Program-made: the position numbers and the translations under genes | Part shown: positions 1-7,867 of the stretch, piece by piece | Position numbering within the stretch: position 1 is the stretch's first letter | Layout of the letters: the number at the start of each line of letters is the position of its first letter | The notes under the pieces: generated by a model | Seen by the model: the letters and a program-made list of their open reading frames with translations, nothing else | The model's database searches: none | Told to the model about the DNA's origin: nothing | From: Flavobacteriia bacterium | GTDB lineage: Bacteria > Bacteroidota > Bacteroidia > Flavobacteriales > Flavobacteriaceae | DNA: 17,750 bases | Assembly (NCBI GenBank): GCA_018500075.1 | Contig: JAHBAN010000113.1 | Span: 1 to 17,750 of the forward strand | Direction of reading: 5' to 3'

Positions 1-20
1 CTGGGGGGCTGGCCCCCCAG
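1..20. repeat. G/C-rich inverted repeat at the window edge
   Basis: CTGGGGGGC and GCCCCCCAG pair over 9 bp with a 2-nt loop (or 8 bp with a 4-nt loop). It could be the stem of a terminator for a gene beyond the left edge, or a second terminator behind rpsI. There is no T tract on the right, and the left flank is not in view. The rest of bases 21-50 shows nothing recognisable. Confidence 0.4.
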
Positions 21-50
21 CGGGTCGGCGCCAGCCGAAACAGCTCGCGC

Positions 51-81
51 AAAGAAAAAGGGCCGCTCTCGCGAGCAGCCC
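51..81 (-). terminator. Rho-independent terminator of the rplM-rpsI operon
   Basis: Read on the minus strand, GGGCTGCTC and GAGCGGCCC form a 9-bp stem with one U-G wobble, closed by a GCGA (GNRA-type) tetraloop. TTTTTCTTT follows directly. It lies 27 bp past the rpsI stop codon, the expected place for the end of this operon. Confidence 0.88.
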
Positions 82-107
82 TGTTCCAAATTTGAGATCT
101 GTCAAGC

Positions 108-599
108 TTAGCGCTTGGAGAACTGGAAGCTGCGGCGCGCTTTGCGCTTGCCGTATTTCTTACGTTCCACAACGCGGCTGTCGCGTGTCAGGAAGCCGGC
201 GGCTTTCAGGGCGCCACGCAGGCTGGGGTCATAGAGCTGAAGCGCTTTTGACACACCGTGCTTCACAGCACCCGCCTGACCGGACAGGCCGCCGCCCTTG
301 ACGGTGGCAACCACGTCAAACTGATCTTCCACGCCGGCAACCTCGAAAGGCTGGCGCAGGATCATTTGCAGCACAGGGCGCGCAAAATAGGTGTTCAGCT
401 CTTTGCCGTTGACAATCACCTTGCCTGAACCGGGTTTGATCCAGACGCGGGCAACAGCGTCTTTACGCTTGCCTGTGGCATAGGCGCGGCCGAGCGCGTC
501 GCGCACCGGCTCACGGGGTTCTGCCACGGCTGCGGCTACGGGGGCTGCGTCGCCAGCTACGGCGCTCAGCTCTTCGAGTGAGTTCACTTGATCAGCCAT
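108..599 (-). CDS. rpsI: 30S ribosomal protein S9
   Basis: Ribosomal protein S9 (uS9) of the small subunit head; in the family the C-terminal tail reaches the P-site tRNA anticodon loop. The product has 163 residues, longer than the roughly 130 of E. coli S9. The extra length is an Ala/Glu-rich N-terminal extension of about 35 residues, of a kind I associate with alphaproteobacterial S9. The core begins near residue 39 with YATGKRKDAVARVWI and shows the family run VKGGGLSGQAGAVKHG. The basic tail ends GKRKARRSFQFSKR, the typical S9 finish in SKR. The start codon lies 5 nt past the rplM stop, with GGAG about 9 nt upstream inside the end of rplM, so the two genes are translated from one message. 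Confidence 0.97.
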   Translation of the reverse strand: MADQVNSLEELSAVAGDAAPVAAAVAEPREPVRDALGRAYATGKRKDAVARVWIKPGSGKVIVNGKELNTYFARPVLQMILRQPFEVAGVEDQFDVVATVKGGGLSGQAGAVKHGVSKALQLYDPSLRGALKAAGFLTRDSRVVERKKYGKRKARRSFQFSKR

Positions 600-604
600 A
601 TCGC

Positions 605-1063
605 TCAGCTCCGTGTGTTTTTCTTGTTCATTGACTTCACATCAAGAACGGTTGGGTTTTGCGCCTCGTGGCCATGCTCTGTGCCGGCATATACGCGCAG
701 ATTTGTCATCTGCTTGCGGCTCAGCGGGCCGCCTGGAAGCATACGCTGAACCGCTTTGGTCACAACGCGCTCTGGGTGTGCGCCATCGAGGATCTGCTGC
801 TTTGTGCGGCTCTTGATCCCGCCGGGGTGGCCTGTGTGCCAGTAGAAGTGCTCTTCGCGCTTCTTGCCGGTCAGCTGGATCTTTTCGGCATTGATGACAA
901 TCACATTGTCGCCCATGTCCATGTGAGGGGTAAACGACGGCTTGTGCTTGCCGCGCAGGCGCATCGCAATGATCGACGCAAGACGGCCAAGAACAACGCC
1001 TTCAGCGTCGATGATGATCCATTTCTTGTCGATATCTGCGGGGGTCGCAGTAAAGGTTTTCAT
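605..1063 (-). CDS. rplM: 50S ribosomal protein L13
   Basis: Ribosomal protein L13 (uL13), an early-assembling protein of the large subunit, here 152 residues against about 142 in E. coli. Family signatures are the opening MKTFTATPADIDKKW, VLGRLAS, the HTGHPGG stretch and AVQRMLPGGPLSRKQ. The reading frame stays open for 32 more codons upstream, but the start at 1063 is chosen for two reasons. The family begins with MKTF/MKTY, and AGGA sits 8 nt ahead of this ATG. The longer version would also run into the promoter at 1128-1155. It is the first gene of the rplM-rpsI pair, the usual bacterial arrangement. Confidence 0.97.
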   Translation of the reverse strand: MKTFTATPADIDKKWIIIDAEGVVLGRLASIIAMRLRGKHKPSFTPHMDMGDNVIVINAEKIQLTGKKREEHFYWHTGHPGGIKSRTKQQILDGAHPERVVTKAVQRMLPGGPLSRKQMTNLRVYAGTEHGHEAQNPTVLDVKSMNKKNTRS

Positions 1064-1127
1064 GTTTGAAATCCTGATAATCGGGTTGGGCAAAGAGAAA
1101 GCCGCTCTCTGCTTGCGGGATGGGCGG

Positions 1128-1155
1128 GTTATATAGGGCCTGCGCGCGCAGTCAA
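1128..1155 (-). promoter_or_regulatory. Sigma-70-type promoter of rplM-rpsI
   Basis: On the minus strand TTGACT (1150-1155) and TATAAC (1128-1133) are separated by 16 bp, close to the housekeeping consensus. The start site would fall near 1121, giving a leader of about 58 nt before rplM. The stretch 1160-1215 further upstream is unusually A/T-rich for this genome and may act as an UP-like element. No promoter experiment backs this; it is read from the sequence. Confidence 0.68.
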
Positions 1156-1230
1156 CCACTCAAAACGCGAATTAAATTATTGAAATCAATGTCTTATAAA
1201 ATAGGTATTATTTTACCCCACTCAAGCACC

Positions 1231-1650
1231 CTATTTCGGCGGGATCGAATAGGTCAGTGTGGCGCGGGCGACGGGCATTTGCTCGCCCACAGAAAACAGC
1301 AAGACATCGCCCACAGCCAGCACGCGGCCAAGCTTGAGCAGCGTGCATTTCGCCAACAGGTCTTTTCCCGCAGCCGGCTTGCGCATAAAATCAAGGCTAC
1401 AGCTGGTTGTCACCGCCAGCGCCTTCTTGCCGATCATCGCCAGAACCGTGGCATAAACCGCCACATCCGCGAGCATAAACATCGTCGGGCCAGACACGGT
1501 CCTGCCGGGGCGCAGGTGCTTCTCGGCAACCGGAAGGCGGATCTCGCTGTACATCTCCTGCACAGTTTCAACAACAAACTCCCCCGCCACCTGCGGAAAA
1601 ACCTCATCCAGAAACGCCTGCAGCGCCAGTTTGTCCAGTTCCAAAGTCAT
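1231..1650 (-). CDS. PaaI-family hotdog thioesterase
   Basis: Predicted acyl-CoA thioesterase of the PaaI/hotdog-fold family, 139 residues, cytoplasmic, cleaving acyl- or aryl-CoA to the free acid and CoA. The hotdog signature is the run HLRPGRTVSGPTMFMLAD (about residues 45-62), followed by a helix, then LDFMRKPAAGKDLLAKC (about 86-102), which matches the second half of the fold. Asp62 occupies the usual acidic catalytic position. GGGAGG lies 5 nt before the ATG, which fixes the start. The gene is divergent from the crotonase-family gene with only 56 bp between starts, so they may share control and a CoA-ester pathway. The substrate cannot be told from the sequence. Confidence 0.8.
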   Translation of the reverse strand: MTLELDKLALQAFLDEVFPQVAGEFVVETVQEMYSEIRLPVAEKHLRPGRTVSGPTMFMLADVAVYATVLAMIGKKALAVTTSCSLDFMRKPAAGKDLLAKCTLLKLGRVLAVGDVLLFSVGEQMPVARATLTYSIPPK

Positions 1651-1706
1651 CTTTACCTCCCGATCACTTGGGCATTAGACTGGCCTTGAGTGCATAGGAG
1701 AGCAAG

Positions 1707-2486
1707 ATGAACCTTCTGGAACGTAACGACACAAACGCCGTCGCCCATGTGCGCATGACTGCCCCTGAGCGGCTCAATGCGCTCTCCGAGGAAATGCTCG
1801 CCGCCCTTCAGGCCGAGTTTGACGCGCTCAAACACGACCGCTCCATTCGCGCGGTTGTGCTGTCGGGCGCGGGCAAGGCGTTCTGCGCGGGCCATGATCT
1901 CAAACAAATGACAGCCGGGCGGCAGGCCGAAGATGGCGGCAAGGCCTATTTCAACGCGCTGTTTGCCCAATGTGCCAAGATGATGCTCAGCATCCGCGCC
2001 CTGCCCCAGCCCGTGATCGCCGCCCCCCACGGGATCGCCACTGCCGCCGGCTGCCAGCTTGTGGCGACGTGCGATATGGCCATCGCCCAGACCGGCACCC
2101 GCTTTGGCGTCAACGGGGTCAACATCGGGCTGTTCTGCTCCACCCCCATGGTCGCGCTCAGCCGCAACATCCCGCGCAAGCAGGCCTTTGAAATGCTCAC
2201 CACAGGCAATTTCATCGAGGCCGACCGCGCCGTCGAACTTGGCCTTGTCAACCGCGTCGCCGACGATGCTGTGGCCGAGGCCCTCGCGCTCGCCCAGACA
2301 GTGGCCTCCAAGCTCGCCGCCGCCGTCAAGATCGGCAAGGAAGGCTTCTACAAACAAGCCGAAATGGGGCTGGAGGAGGCTTACGCCTATACCGGCGCGG
2401 CCATGGCCGAAAATATGCTCTACCGCGACACCGAAGAAGGCATCAGCGCCTTTCTCGACAAGCGCCCGCCCACATGGGAGCAATAG
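1707..2486 (+). CDS. Enoyl-CoA hydratase/isomerase family protein lacking both classical catalytic glutamates
   Basis: Crotonase-fold protein of 259 residues. The oxyanion-hole and CoA-binding segments are present: SGAGKAFCAGHDLKQM (residues 53-68) and PVIAAPHGIATAAGCQL (102-118). The C-terminal half has the usual helical trimerisation region. Alignment by eye to rat mitochondrial enoyl-CoA hydratase puts Gln117 where Glu144 should be (GCQL for GCEL) and Gly137 where Glu164 should be (VNG for QPE). Both hydratase acid/base residues are therefore missing, a pattern I associate with ECHDC3-like members. Hydratase activity is doubtful; an isomerase, thioesterase-like or other CoA reaction is possible. 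The ribosome site AGGAGAG lies just before the ATG. It is divergent from the thioesterase gene. Confidence 0.85.
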   Translation: MNLLERNDTNAVAHVRMTAPERLNALSEEMLAALQAEFDALKHDRSIRAVVLSGAGKAFCAGHDLKQMTAGRQAEDGGKAYFNALFAQCAKMMLSIRALPQPVIAAPHGIATAAGCQLVATCDMAIAQTGTRFGVNGVNIGLFCSTPMVALSRNIPRKQAFEMLTTGNFIEADRAVELGLVNRVADDAVAEALALAQTVASKLAAAVKIGKEGFYKQAEMGLEEAYAYTGAAMAENMLYRDTEEGISAFLDKRPPTWEQ

Positions 2487-2511
2487 CGCACCGCTGCGCC
2501 GACCCTGTGCC

Positions 2512-2555
2512 GAACAAGCGCCGGCCCCGCGACGAACAAGCGCCGGCCCTGCGAC
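2512..2555. repeat. 22-bp tandem duplication
   Basis: Two adjacent 22-bp copies beginning GAACAAGCGCCGGCC (2512-2533 and 2534-2555) differ at one base. They lie in the 271-bp gap between the crotonase gene and the peroxidase. The rest of that gap shows only two TTGCCA hexamers 11 bp apart (2661-2666, 2672-2677) and no convincing gene or terminator. Confidence 0.85.
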
Positions 2556-2757
2556 GAAAGAGCGGCTTTCCCCGCCGCGCCGAGCGGCTATGCTGACATA
2601 ACCCAGTTTGGTTCCAGTTTTCTCGCGAATGGTCTCGCCGATGCCCAAGTTTTACCGCCTTTGCCATAGTCTTGCCACATTTCGGGTGCAATCACGCCAC
2701 AGACCGCAGCCGCAGGATGCTCACCCCTCCAAGGATCGCCGCAGGCTGTGCGCCAAG

Positions 2758-4074
2758 ATGCTCAGGTGGGTCGCCGGCGGCGTCCTCTCCCTTGTGGCCA
2801 CCCTCTCTCTGGCCGCAGATATGAGGCCGGTGGCCCACTCTGACTTTCCGCAGGATGATCTGGAAGAAGTGCTCCTCGGGCGCGATCTGTTCTTTGATCC
2901 GCTCCTGTCGGGCAATCGCAATATTTCCTGCGCAAGCTGTCATCACGGCGTGCTCGGCTCGGCAGATGGAGTCCCGCTGTCTGTGGGGGAAGGCGGCAAA
3001 GGTCTTGGCAAGCGCCGCCGCGGCACGCCAGAGGCCCCCGCCGCGCGCCATATCCCGCGCAACGCCCCGGCGATTTTCAATCTCGGCGCGCGCGATTTCA
3101 CCATGCTCTTTCATGATGGCCGCGTCGCGCGCGACCCTGATGTGCCCTTCGGGATCAGGATGCCCGAGGGCAACGCGCTTGAGCGCCCCGCCACGAGCCT
3201 TTTGTCGGCCCAGGCCCTGCTGCCCCTCCTTAGCCCCGAAGAGATGGCCGGTGCTGTGGGCGAAAATCCGGTCGCCCAAGCCGTCAGCGCAGGGCAGATC
3301 CGTGGCCCGCGCGGCGCATGGGCCTTGCTCGCCGCGCGCATCGAGGCCGTGCCCGACTATCGCGCCCGGTTCACAGCCCTCAAACAGAGCACCGCACCGC
3401 TGCATATCTCCGACATCGGCAATGCCATTGGCGCTTTTCTCGCCTTCGAGTTTCGCGCCGATCAAAGCCCCTTTGATGCCTATCTGCGCGGCGAGAGCAA
3501 CGCGCTCACAGCCCCGCAGGCGCGCGGCATGGCGTTGTTTTATGGCAAAGCCACCTGCTCAAGCTGCCACGCCGGGCGCTTTCAGACCGACAATGACTTT
3601 CACGCCATCGGCATTCCCCAGATCGGTCCGGGCAAAGACCACGCCAGCCGCGCCGACCATGGCCGCGCCGCCATCACAGGCGTGCCAGACGATGCCTATT
3701 GTTTTCGCACGCCGTCCTTGCGCAATGTCGCCCTGACCGCCCCCTATGGGCACTCGGGCGCCTACGCAAGCCTTGAGGCCGTGGTGCGCCATCATCTCGC
3801 GCCGCGCGAAAGCCTGATGGGGTTTGATCCAAGCACAGCGCCGCTGCCCGCGCTCGCCGGCTATGGTGCGGTGGTGCCGCAAATGCCGTCGCAAGAGGAG
3901 CTTGAGCGCATCAAAGCCGCCATCACCCTCGACATCCCGCCGCTCACAGACAGCGAAGTCAATGACATCATCTCTTTTCTTCACGCCCTGACCGATCCCA
4001 ACAGCATCGGCGGCAAGCTCGGCGCGCCGGCCTCCGTGCCCTCTGGCCTGCCGGTTGATTCCATTCTTGACTAA
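2758..4074 (+). CDS. Periplasmic di-haem cytochrome c peroxidase / MauG-family protein
   Basis: Secreted c-type cytochrome of the CCP/MauG family, 438 residues from this start; members reduce hydrogen peroxide or use high-valent haem to oxidise a partner. The first 20 or so residues form a signal peptide (MLRW, hydrophobic core, cleavage near SLAAD). Two haem-binding motifs are seen: CASCH at 58-62 after DLFFDPLLSGNRN, and CSSCH at 267-271. The family block FRTPSLRNVALTAPYGHSGA follows near 316-335. At the place where CCP has a Met ligand and MauG a Tyr, this protein has His346. The frame is open 50 codons further upstream, but only this start puts a signal peptide at the N-terminus. No strong ribosome site is visible. 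trmFO begins 30 bp downstream. Confidence 0.88.
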   Translation: MLRWVAGGVLSLVATLSLAADMRPVAHSDFPQDDLEEVLLGRDLFFDPLLSGNRNISCASCHHGVLGSADGVPLSVGEGGKGLGKRRRGTPEAPAARHIPRNAPAIFNLGARDFTMLFHDGRVARDPDVPFGIRMPEGNALERPATSLLSAQALLPLLSPEEMAGAVGENPVAQAVSAGQIRGPRGAWALLAARIEAVPDYRARFTALKQSTAPLHISDIGNAIGAFLAFEFRADQSPFDAYLRGESNALTAPQARGMALFYGKATCSSCHAGRFQTDNDFHAIGIPQIGPGKDHASRADHGRAAITGVPDDAYCFRTPSLRNVALTAPYGHSGAYASLEAVVRHHLAPRESLMGFDPSTAPLPALAGYGAVVPQMPSQEELERIKAAITLDIPPLTDSEVNDIISFLHALTDPNSIGGKLGAPASVPSGLPVDSILD

Positions 4075-4104
4075 GCCCTTTTCAAGCCGCGCCACTTGGC
4101 CTAA

Positions 4105-5457
4105 ATGGCAGGGATGACAGAGAGATTACACATCATCGGCGGCGGCCTCGCAGGCTCGGAAGCCGCCTGGCAAGCGGCCCAAATGGGCGTGCCCGTCACC
4201 ATCCATGAAATGCGCCCCAAGGTCGGCACATTTGCCCACCAGTCCGGCGATCTGGCCGAGATGGTCTGTTCCAACTCCTTCCGCTCTGATGACAGCGAGC
4301 AAAACGCCGTGGGCCTCCTGCATTGGGAGATGCGCGCCGCAAACGGCCTTATCATGGCCAGTGCCGACAAACACCGCCTGCCCGCAGGCGGCGCCTTGGC
4401 GGTCGATCGCGAGCCTTTTGCCGCCTCCGTCACAGCCACGCTCAAAGCGCACCCGCTGATTGAGGTCTCCTATGAGGAGATCACCGAGCTGCCCGCCTCG
4501 GGCCACTGGATCATCGCCACAGGCCCGCTCACCTCCGACGCCCTCAGCGCCGAGATCGCCCGCGCCACAGGCGCCGAGGCGCTGGCGTTCTTTGATGCCA
4601 TCGCCCCGATTGTCTACACCGACAGCGTCAATATGGACGTGGCCTGGATGCAGTCGCGCTATGACAAAGGCGAAAGCGAAGAAGAGCAGAAAGCCTATCT
4701 CAACTGCCCGATGGATGAGGCGCAGTATAACGCCTTCATCGACGCGCTTCTGGCAGCGGAGAAAACCGAGTTCCGGATCGGCGAAACCGCGGGCTACTTT
4801 GACGGCTGCCTGCCGATCGAGGTCATGGCCGAGCGGGGCCGCGAAACCCTGCGCTTTGGCCCGATGAAGCCCGTCGGCCTCACCAACCCCCATGCGCCCG
4901 ACGTCAAGGCGCACGCGGTTGTGCAGCTCAGATATGACAACGCCCTTGGCACGCTGATGAATATGGTCGGCTTTCAAACCAAGATGAAATACGCCGCGCA
5001 AAAAGAAGTGTTTTCCATGATTCCGGGGCTGGAAGAGGCGCGCTTTGCCCGCCTTGGCGGCATTCACCGCAACAGCTTTATCAACTCGCCCACGCTTCTG
5101 GACAACCAGCTGCGCCTCAAATCCATGCCCCATATCCGCTTTGCCGGCCAGATCACCGGCGTGGAAGGCTATGTCGAAAGCGCCGGCATGGGGCTGCTCG
5201 CGGGCCGCTTGGCCGCCGCCGAAATGCTGGGCCAGAGCCTCACAGCCCCCGCCCCCGAGACAGCAACAGGCGCGCTCGTCACCCATATCACCGGCGGCGC
5301 CGAGGCCAAAACCTTCCAGCCGATGAATGTCAATTTCGGGCTTTTCCCGCCCGTCGATGGCCTCAAATCAGGCCGCCGTGGCCGCAAAGACCGCTACTTT
5401 GCCTATACCGAGCGCGCCAAAGCCCTATGGAAAGACTGGCTGGACGCGCGCGGCTAA
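4105..5457 (+). CDS. trmFO: Methylenetetrahydrofolate--tRNA-(uracil-5-)-methyltransferase TrmFO
   Basis: Folate- and FAD-dependent enzyme that makes 5-methyluridine at position 54 in the T-loop of tRNA, using methylenetetrahydrofolate rather than SAM. It has 450 residues, the normal length. The FAD-binding GGGLAGSE stands at residues 12-19, then the family block VCSNSFRSDD (54-63). FDGCLPIEVMAERG carries Cys235, matching the catalytic Cys226 of the B. subtilis enzyme. GMGLLAGRLAA near the C-terminus is the second FAD contact. The alternative ATG at 4114 (MTERLHII) is also possible; neither start has a good ribosome site. It may be cotranscribed with the methyltransferase and gluQ behind it (18-bp gap). 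Confidence 0.96.
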   Translation: MAGMTERLHIIGGGLAGSEAAWQAAQMGVPVTIHEMRPKVGTFAHQSGDLAEMVCSNSFRSDDSEQNAVGLLHWEMRAANGLIMASADKHRLPAGGALAVDREPFAASVTATLKAHPLIEVSYEEITELPASGHWIIATGPLTSDALSAEIARATGAEALAFFDAIAPIVYTDSVNMDVAWMQSRYDKGESEEEQKAYLNCPMDEAQYNAFIDALLAAEKTEFRIGETAGYFDGCLPIEVMAERGRETLRFGPMKPVGLTNPHAPDVKAHAVVQLRYDNALGTLMNMVGFQTKMKYAAQKEVFSMIPGLEEARFARLGGIHRNSFINSPTLLDNQLRLKSMPHIRFAGQITGVEGYVESAGMGLLAGRLAAAEMLGQSLTAPAPETATGALVTHITGGAEAKTFQPMNVNFGLFPPVDGLKSGRRGRKDRYFAYTERAKALWKDWLDARG

Positions 5458-5475
5458 GCGTGCATAACTTCGGTC

Positions 5476-6084
5476 ATGACAGACAGGTTTCTGGATAAGG
5501 CCTATGGCCAGTCAGGCGACACGCGCGATCTCTACGCCGCGTGGGCCAAATCCTATGATCAGGAGCTGGGCGAAGGCGGCTATGCCACGCCCGCCCGCTG
5601 CGCGGAGGCCCTCGCCAAACACAGCCGCGATCTCACAGCGCCGATCCTTGATTTTGGCTGCGGCACGGGGCTGTCGGGCCTCGCCCTCAAGCTGGCGGGC
5701 TTTGAGACCATCGACGGCGTCGATGTCACCGCCGATATGCTGAGCGGCGCGCGCAGCAAAAACCTCTATCGCACGCTGGAGCTGATCGCGCCAAACACCC
5801 CCCTCAGCCACGCGCCGGGCAGCTACGCCGCCATCACAGCCATCGGCGTGATCGGCACAGGCGCGGCCCCCGTCTCGGTCTTTGATATCATCATGAAAGG
5901 CCTCGCCTCGGGCGGTCTTGTCGTGCTCAGCCTCAATGATCACGCGCTGGAAGACCCCAATTTCGAAGGCAAACTCAACGACTATATCGACTGCGGCGCA
6001 GCCCGGCTCCTGCACAAAAGCTACGGCCCGCACATCCCCGGAATAAACCTCAACTCAAACGTCTACGTGCTTGAAAAATCGTGA
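5476..6084 (+). CDS. Class I SAM-dependent methyltransferase (METTL27/WBSCR27-like)
   Basis: Small cytoplasmic methyltransferase of 202 residues. Motif I for SAM binding is ILDFGCGTGLSG at 57-68, followed by the acidic motif II DGVDVTADML. The N-terminal segment LYAAWAKSYDQEL (19-31) followed by a conserved-looking Tyr/Pro pair resembles the METTL27 group, whose substrate is not established. The stop codon overlaps the GTG start of gluQ by 4 nt, and trmFO lies 18 bp upstream, so all three may form one operon. That context hints at an RNA-related substrate, but a small-molecule substrate is equally possible. Confidence 0.82.
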   Translation: MTDRFLDKAYGQSGDTRDLYAAWAKSYDQELGEGGYATPARCAEALAKHSRDLTAPILDFGCGTGLSGLALKLAGFETIDGVDVTADMLSGARSKNLYRTLELIAPNTPLSHAPGSYAAITAIGVIGTGAAPVSVFDIIMKGLASGGLVVLSLNDHALEDPNFEGKLNDYIDCGAARLLHKSYGPHIPGINLNSNVYVLEKS

Positions 6085-6944
6085 CATTCACCACCCGCTT
6101 TGCCCCTAGTCCGACCGGTCCGTTACACCTTGGCCACGCCTTTTCCGCGCTGCGCGCCGCCGATCTGGCCCGCGCCGCCAACGGGCGCTTTCTGCTGCGC
6201 ATCGAAGATATCGACCAGAGCCGCGCCCGCCCCGAGTGGGAACACCAGATCTATGATGATCTCGCCTGGCTCGGCCTCACATGGGAGCGCCCCGTGTTGC
6301 GCCAGTCTGCGCGCCTCCCCGCCTACCGCGCCGCGCTCACGCGGCTCTGGGCGCTTGGCCAGCTCTATCCCTGCACCTGCTCGCGGCGCGACATTGCCGC
6401 CGCCGCCTCGGCCCCGCAAGAGGGCGTTCTGCCCGCCTTCGGGCCAGACGGGCTGATCTATCCGCGCACCTGCGCCCATGTGCCAAATCCGGCGTCGCCG
6501 CTGCCAAACGCCGTCTTGCGCCTCAATATGGCCCGCGCGCTGCGCTCCCTGCCCGATCCGCTCGAGTTCACAGAAACCGGCAAAGGCCCAAACGGCGAAA
6601 CCGGCCAGATCACGCTCTCTCATGCCATGCTGCGCTCTGATGTGGGCGATGTCATTCTGGCCCGCACGGGCCTTGGCGCCTCCTATCACCTCGCCGTGGT
6701 GGTGGATGACGCCGCCCAAGCGGTCAGCCTCGTGCCGCGCGGCCAAGACCTGTTCACCGCAACAGCCATCCATCTTGTGTTGCAAAAGCTGCTCGGCCTG
6801 CCAACACCCGCCTATCACCATCACCGCCTGATACGCGACGAAAAGGGCAAGCGCCTCGCAAAGCGCGACGACGCCCGCGCCATTGCCCTCTATCGCGCCG
6901 AAGGCAAAACCCCCGCCGATATCCGCGAAATGGTCGGGCTTTAG
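6081..6944 (+). CDS. gluQRS: Glutamyl-queuosine tRNA(Asp) synthetase GluQ
   Basis: Truncated paralogue of glutamyl-tRNA synthetase. It activates glutamate and attaches it to queuosine at position 34 of tRNA-Asp instead of to the 3' end. The 287-residue protein has the catalytic core FAPSPTGPLHLGHAFSA (7-23, HIGH-type HLGH) and RIEDIDQSR. A zinc site of the GluQ type is seen: Cys98, Cys100, Tyr127 and Cys131. The KMSKS loop is KRLAKR at 257-262. There is no anticodon-binding domain, which is what separates it from GltX. The start is GTG, sharing GTGA with the methyltransferase stop. Its stop overlaps the hisI stop by 4 bp in convergent orientation, leaving no room for a terminator between them. 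Confidence 0.95.
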   Translation: MTFTTRFAPSPTGPLHLGHAFSALRAADLARAANGRFLLRIEDIDQSRARPEWEHQIYDDLAWLGLTWERPVLRQSARLPAYRAALTRLWALGQLYPCTCSRRDIAAAASAPQEGVLPAFGPDGLIYPRTCAHVPNPASPLPNAVLRLNMARALRSLPDPLEFTETGKGPNGETGQITLSHAMLRSDVGDVILARTGLGASYHLAVVVDDAAQAVSLVPRGQDLFTATAIHLVLQKLLGLPTPAYHHHRLIRDEKGKRLAKRDDARAIALYRAEGKTPADIREMVGL

Positions 6945-7303
6945 TCGCCCATCGGCGTCATCAGTTCGCGCTCATCGCCCTCCATCACCGAGGTGTAAAA
7001 ACACGAGCGCCGGTTTGTGTGACAGGCTGGCCCAACCTGCCGTATCACGAGCAAAAGCGCATCGCGGTCACAATCCACCCGCAGGTCAACAAGCTCCTGC
7101 GTGTGGCCGCTGGTCTCCCCCTTGACCCAAAAGGCGTTTCGCGAGCGTGACCAATAGGTTACGCGCCGTGTTTCAAGCGTTTTCTCGACCGCCTCGGCAT
7201 TCATCCAAGCCATCATCAAGACCTCGCCACTGGCTTCATCCTGCGCAATCGCAGGAATAAGACCCTGCGCATTATAGCTGAGAGAGTGTGCATCAAAGCG
7301 CAT
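6941..7303 (-). CDS. hisI: Phosphoribosyl-AMP cyclohydrolase
   Basis: Third step of histidine biosynthesis: opens the adenine ring of phosphoribosyl-AMP. The 120-residue protein is the stand-alone HisI form, without a fused HisE domain. Signatures are YWSRSRNAFWVKGETSGHTQ (50-69) and the metal site DCDRD (Asp77, Asp79, Asp81). Zinc-binding cysteines are Cys78, Cys94 and Cys101 in GPACHTNRRSCFY. The start has AGGA about 7 nt upstream. It is convergent with gluQ (3' ends overlap by 4 bp) and divergent from the iron-sulfur scaffold gene with 62 bp between starts. No other his gene is in the window. Confidence 0.97.
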   Translation of the reverse strand: MRFDAHSLSYNAQGLIPAIAQDEASGEVLMMAWMNAEAVEKTLETRRVTYWSRSRNAFWVKGETSGHTQELVDLRVDCDRDALLLVIRQVGPACHTNRRSCFYTSVMEGDERELMTPMGD

Positions 7304-7365
7304 GATCTGTCCTTTTCTTGGGCCGCCATTATGGCTATCTATGCCAAGTTAGCGGAGAAAAGACC

Positions 7366-7806
7366 ATGAGCAATGACACCGACCTGATCAAACTCTACTC
7401 CGCCCGTATCCTCGCGCTCGCTGCGGATATGTCCGGTCTTGAGCGGCTCGCCGCCCCCTCCGGCACAGCCCACCGGCGCGCGCCGCTCTGCGGCTCCAAT
7501 ATCACGGTTGATGTGGCCCTTGAGGGCGGCAAAATCACAGGCTTCGGGCAGGATGTGAAGGCCTGCGCCCTTGGTCAGGCGGCAGCCTCTGTTGTCGCGG
7601 CCCATGCGATCGGCCGCACCCGTGCCGAGATCCAGACCGCCCATGACCAGCTCCTCGCCATGTTGCGCAGCGATGGCCCCACCCCAGAGGCCCCCTTTGA
7701 CGAGCTGAAAGTTCTGCTGCCCGCGCGCGACTATAAAAACCGTCACGCCTCGATCATGCTCTGCCTTGACGCCACGCTTGATGCAATCGACGCCGCCTCG
7801 GCCTAG
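7366..7806 (+). CDS. NifU/IscU-like iron-sulfur cluster assembly scaffold protein
   Basis: Predicted cytoplasmic scaffold on which an Fe-S cluster is built before transfer, 146 residues. The three cysteines of the NifU N-terminal/IscU fold are in place: Cys42 (APLCGSN), Cys67 (KACALGQAAAS) and Cys133 (MLCLDATLDA). The first motif reads LCGSN instead of the usual CGD, so the conserved Asp is missing. That marks the divergent NifU-like subgroup seen in alphaproteobacteria rather than true IscU. The ATG at 7366 is chosen because GGAG-like sequence (AGCGGAGAAAAG) precedes it and the family begins here; an upstream in-frame ATG at 7318 has no such site. Confidence 0.85.
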   Translation: MSNDTDLIKLYSARILALAADMSGLERLAAPSGTAHRRAPLCGSNITVDVALEGGKITGFGQDVKACALGQAAASVVAAHAIGRTRAEIQTAHDQLLAMLRSDGPTPEAPFDELKVLLPARDYKNRHASIMLCLDATLDAIDAASA

Positions 7807-7825
7807 CCCCCACAGCCCGCCTAAC

Positions 7826-7859
7826 AAAAAAACCGCCGCACTCTTTTCAGAGGCGGCGG
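7826..7859 (-). terminator. Strong Rho-independent terminator facing left
   Basis: Read on the minus strand, CCGCCGC-CTCT pairs with AGAG-GCGGCGG around a GAAA tetraloop, with one unpaired base in the stem. Seven T residues follow. The T tract exists only in this direction, so it ends a leftward transcript. The nearest leftward gene is the 40-codon ORF ending at 8032, about 170 bp upstream. Confidence 0.88.
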
Positions 7860-7867
7860 ATCAAGTG

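Noticed and set aside
4126..5286. Minus-strand frame of 386 codons opposite trmFO
   Set aside because: Antisense shadow of a clear trmFO, with Gly/His-rich low-information protein and no ribosome site. The same applies to 1653-2648 and 2692-3465 on the minus strand and 16767-17720 on the plus strand.
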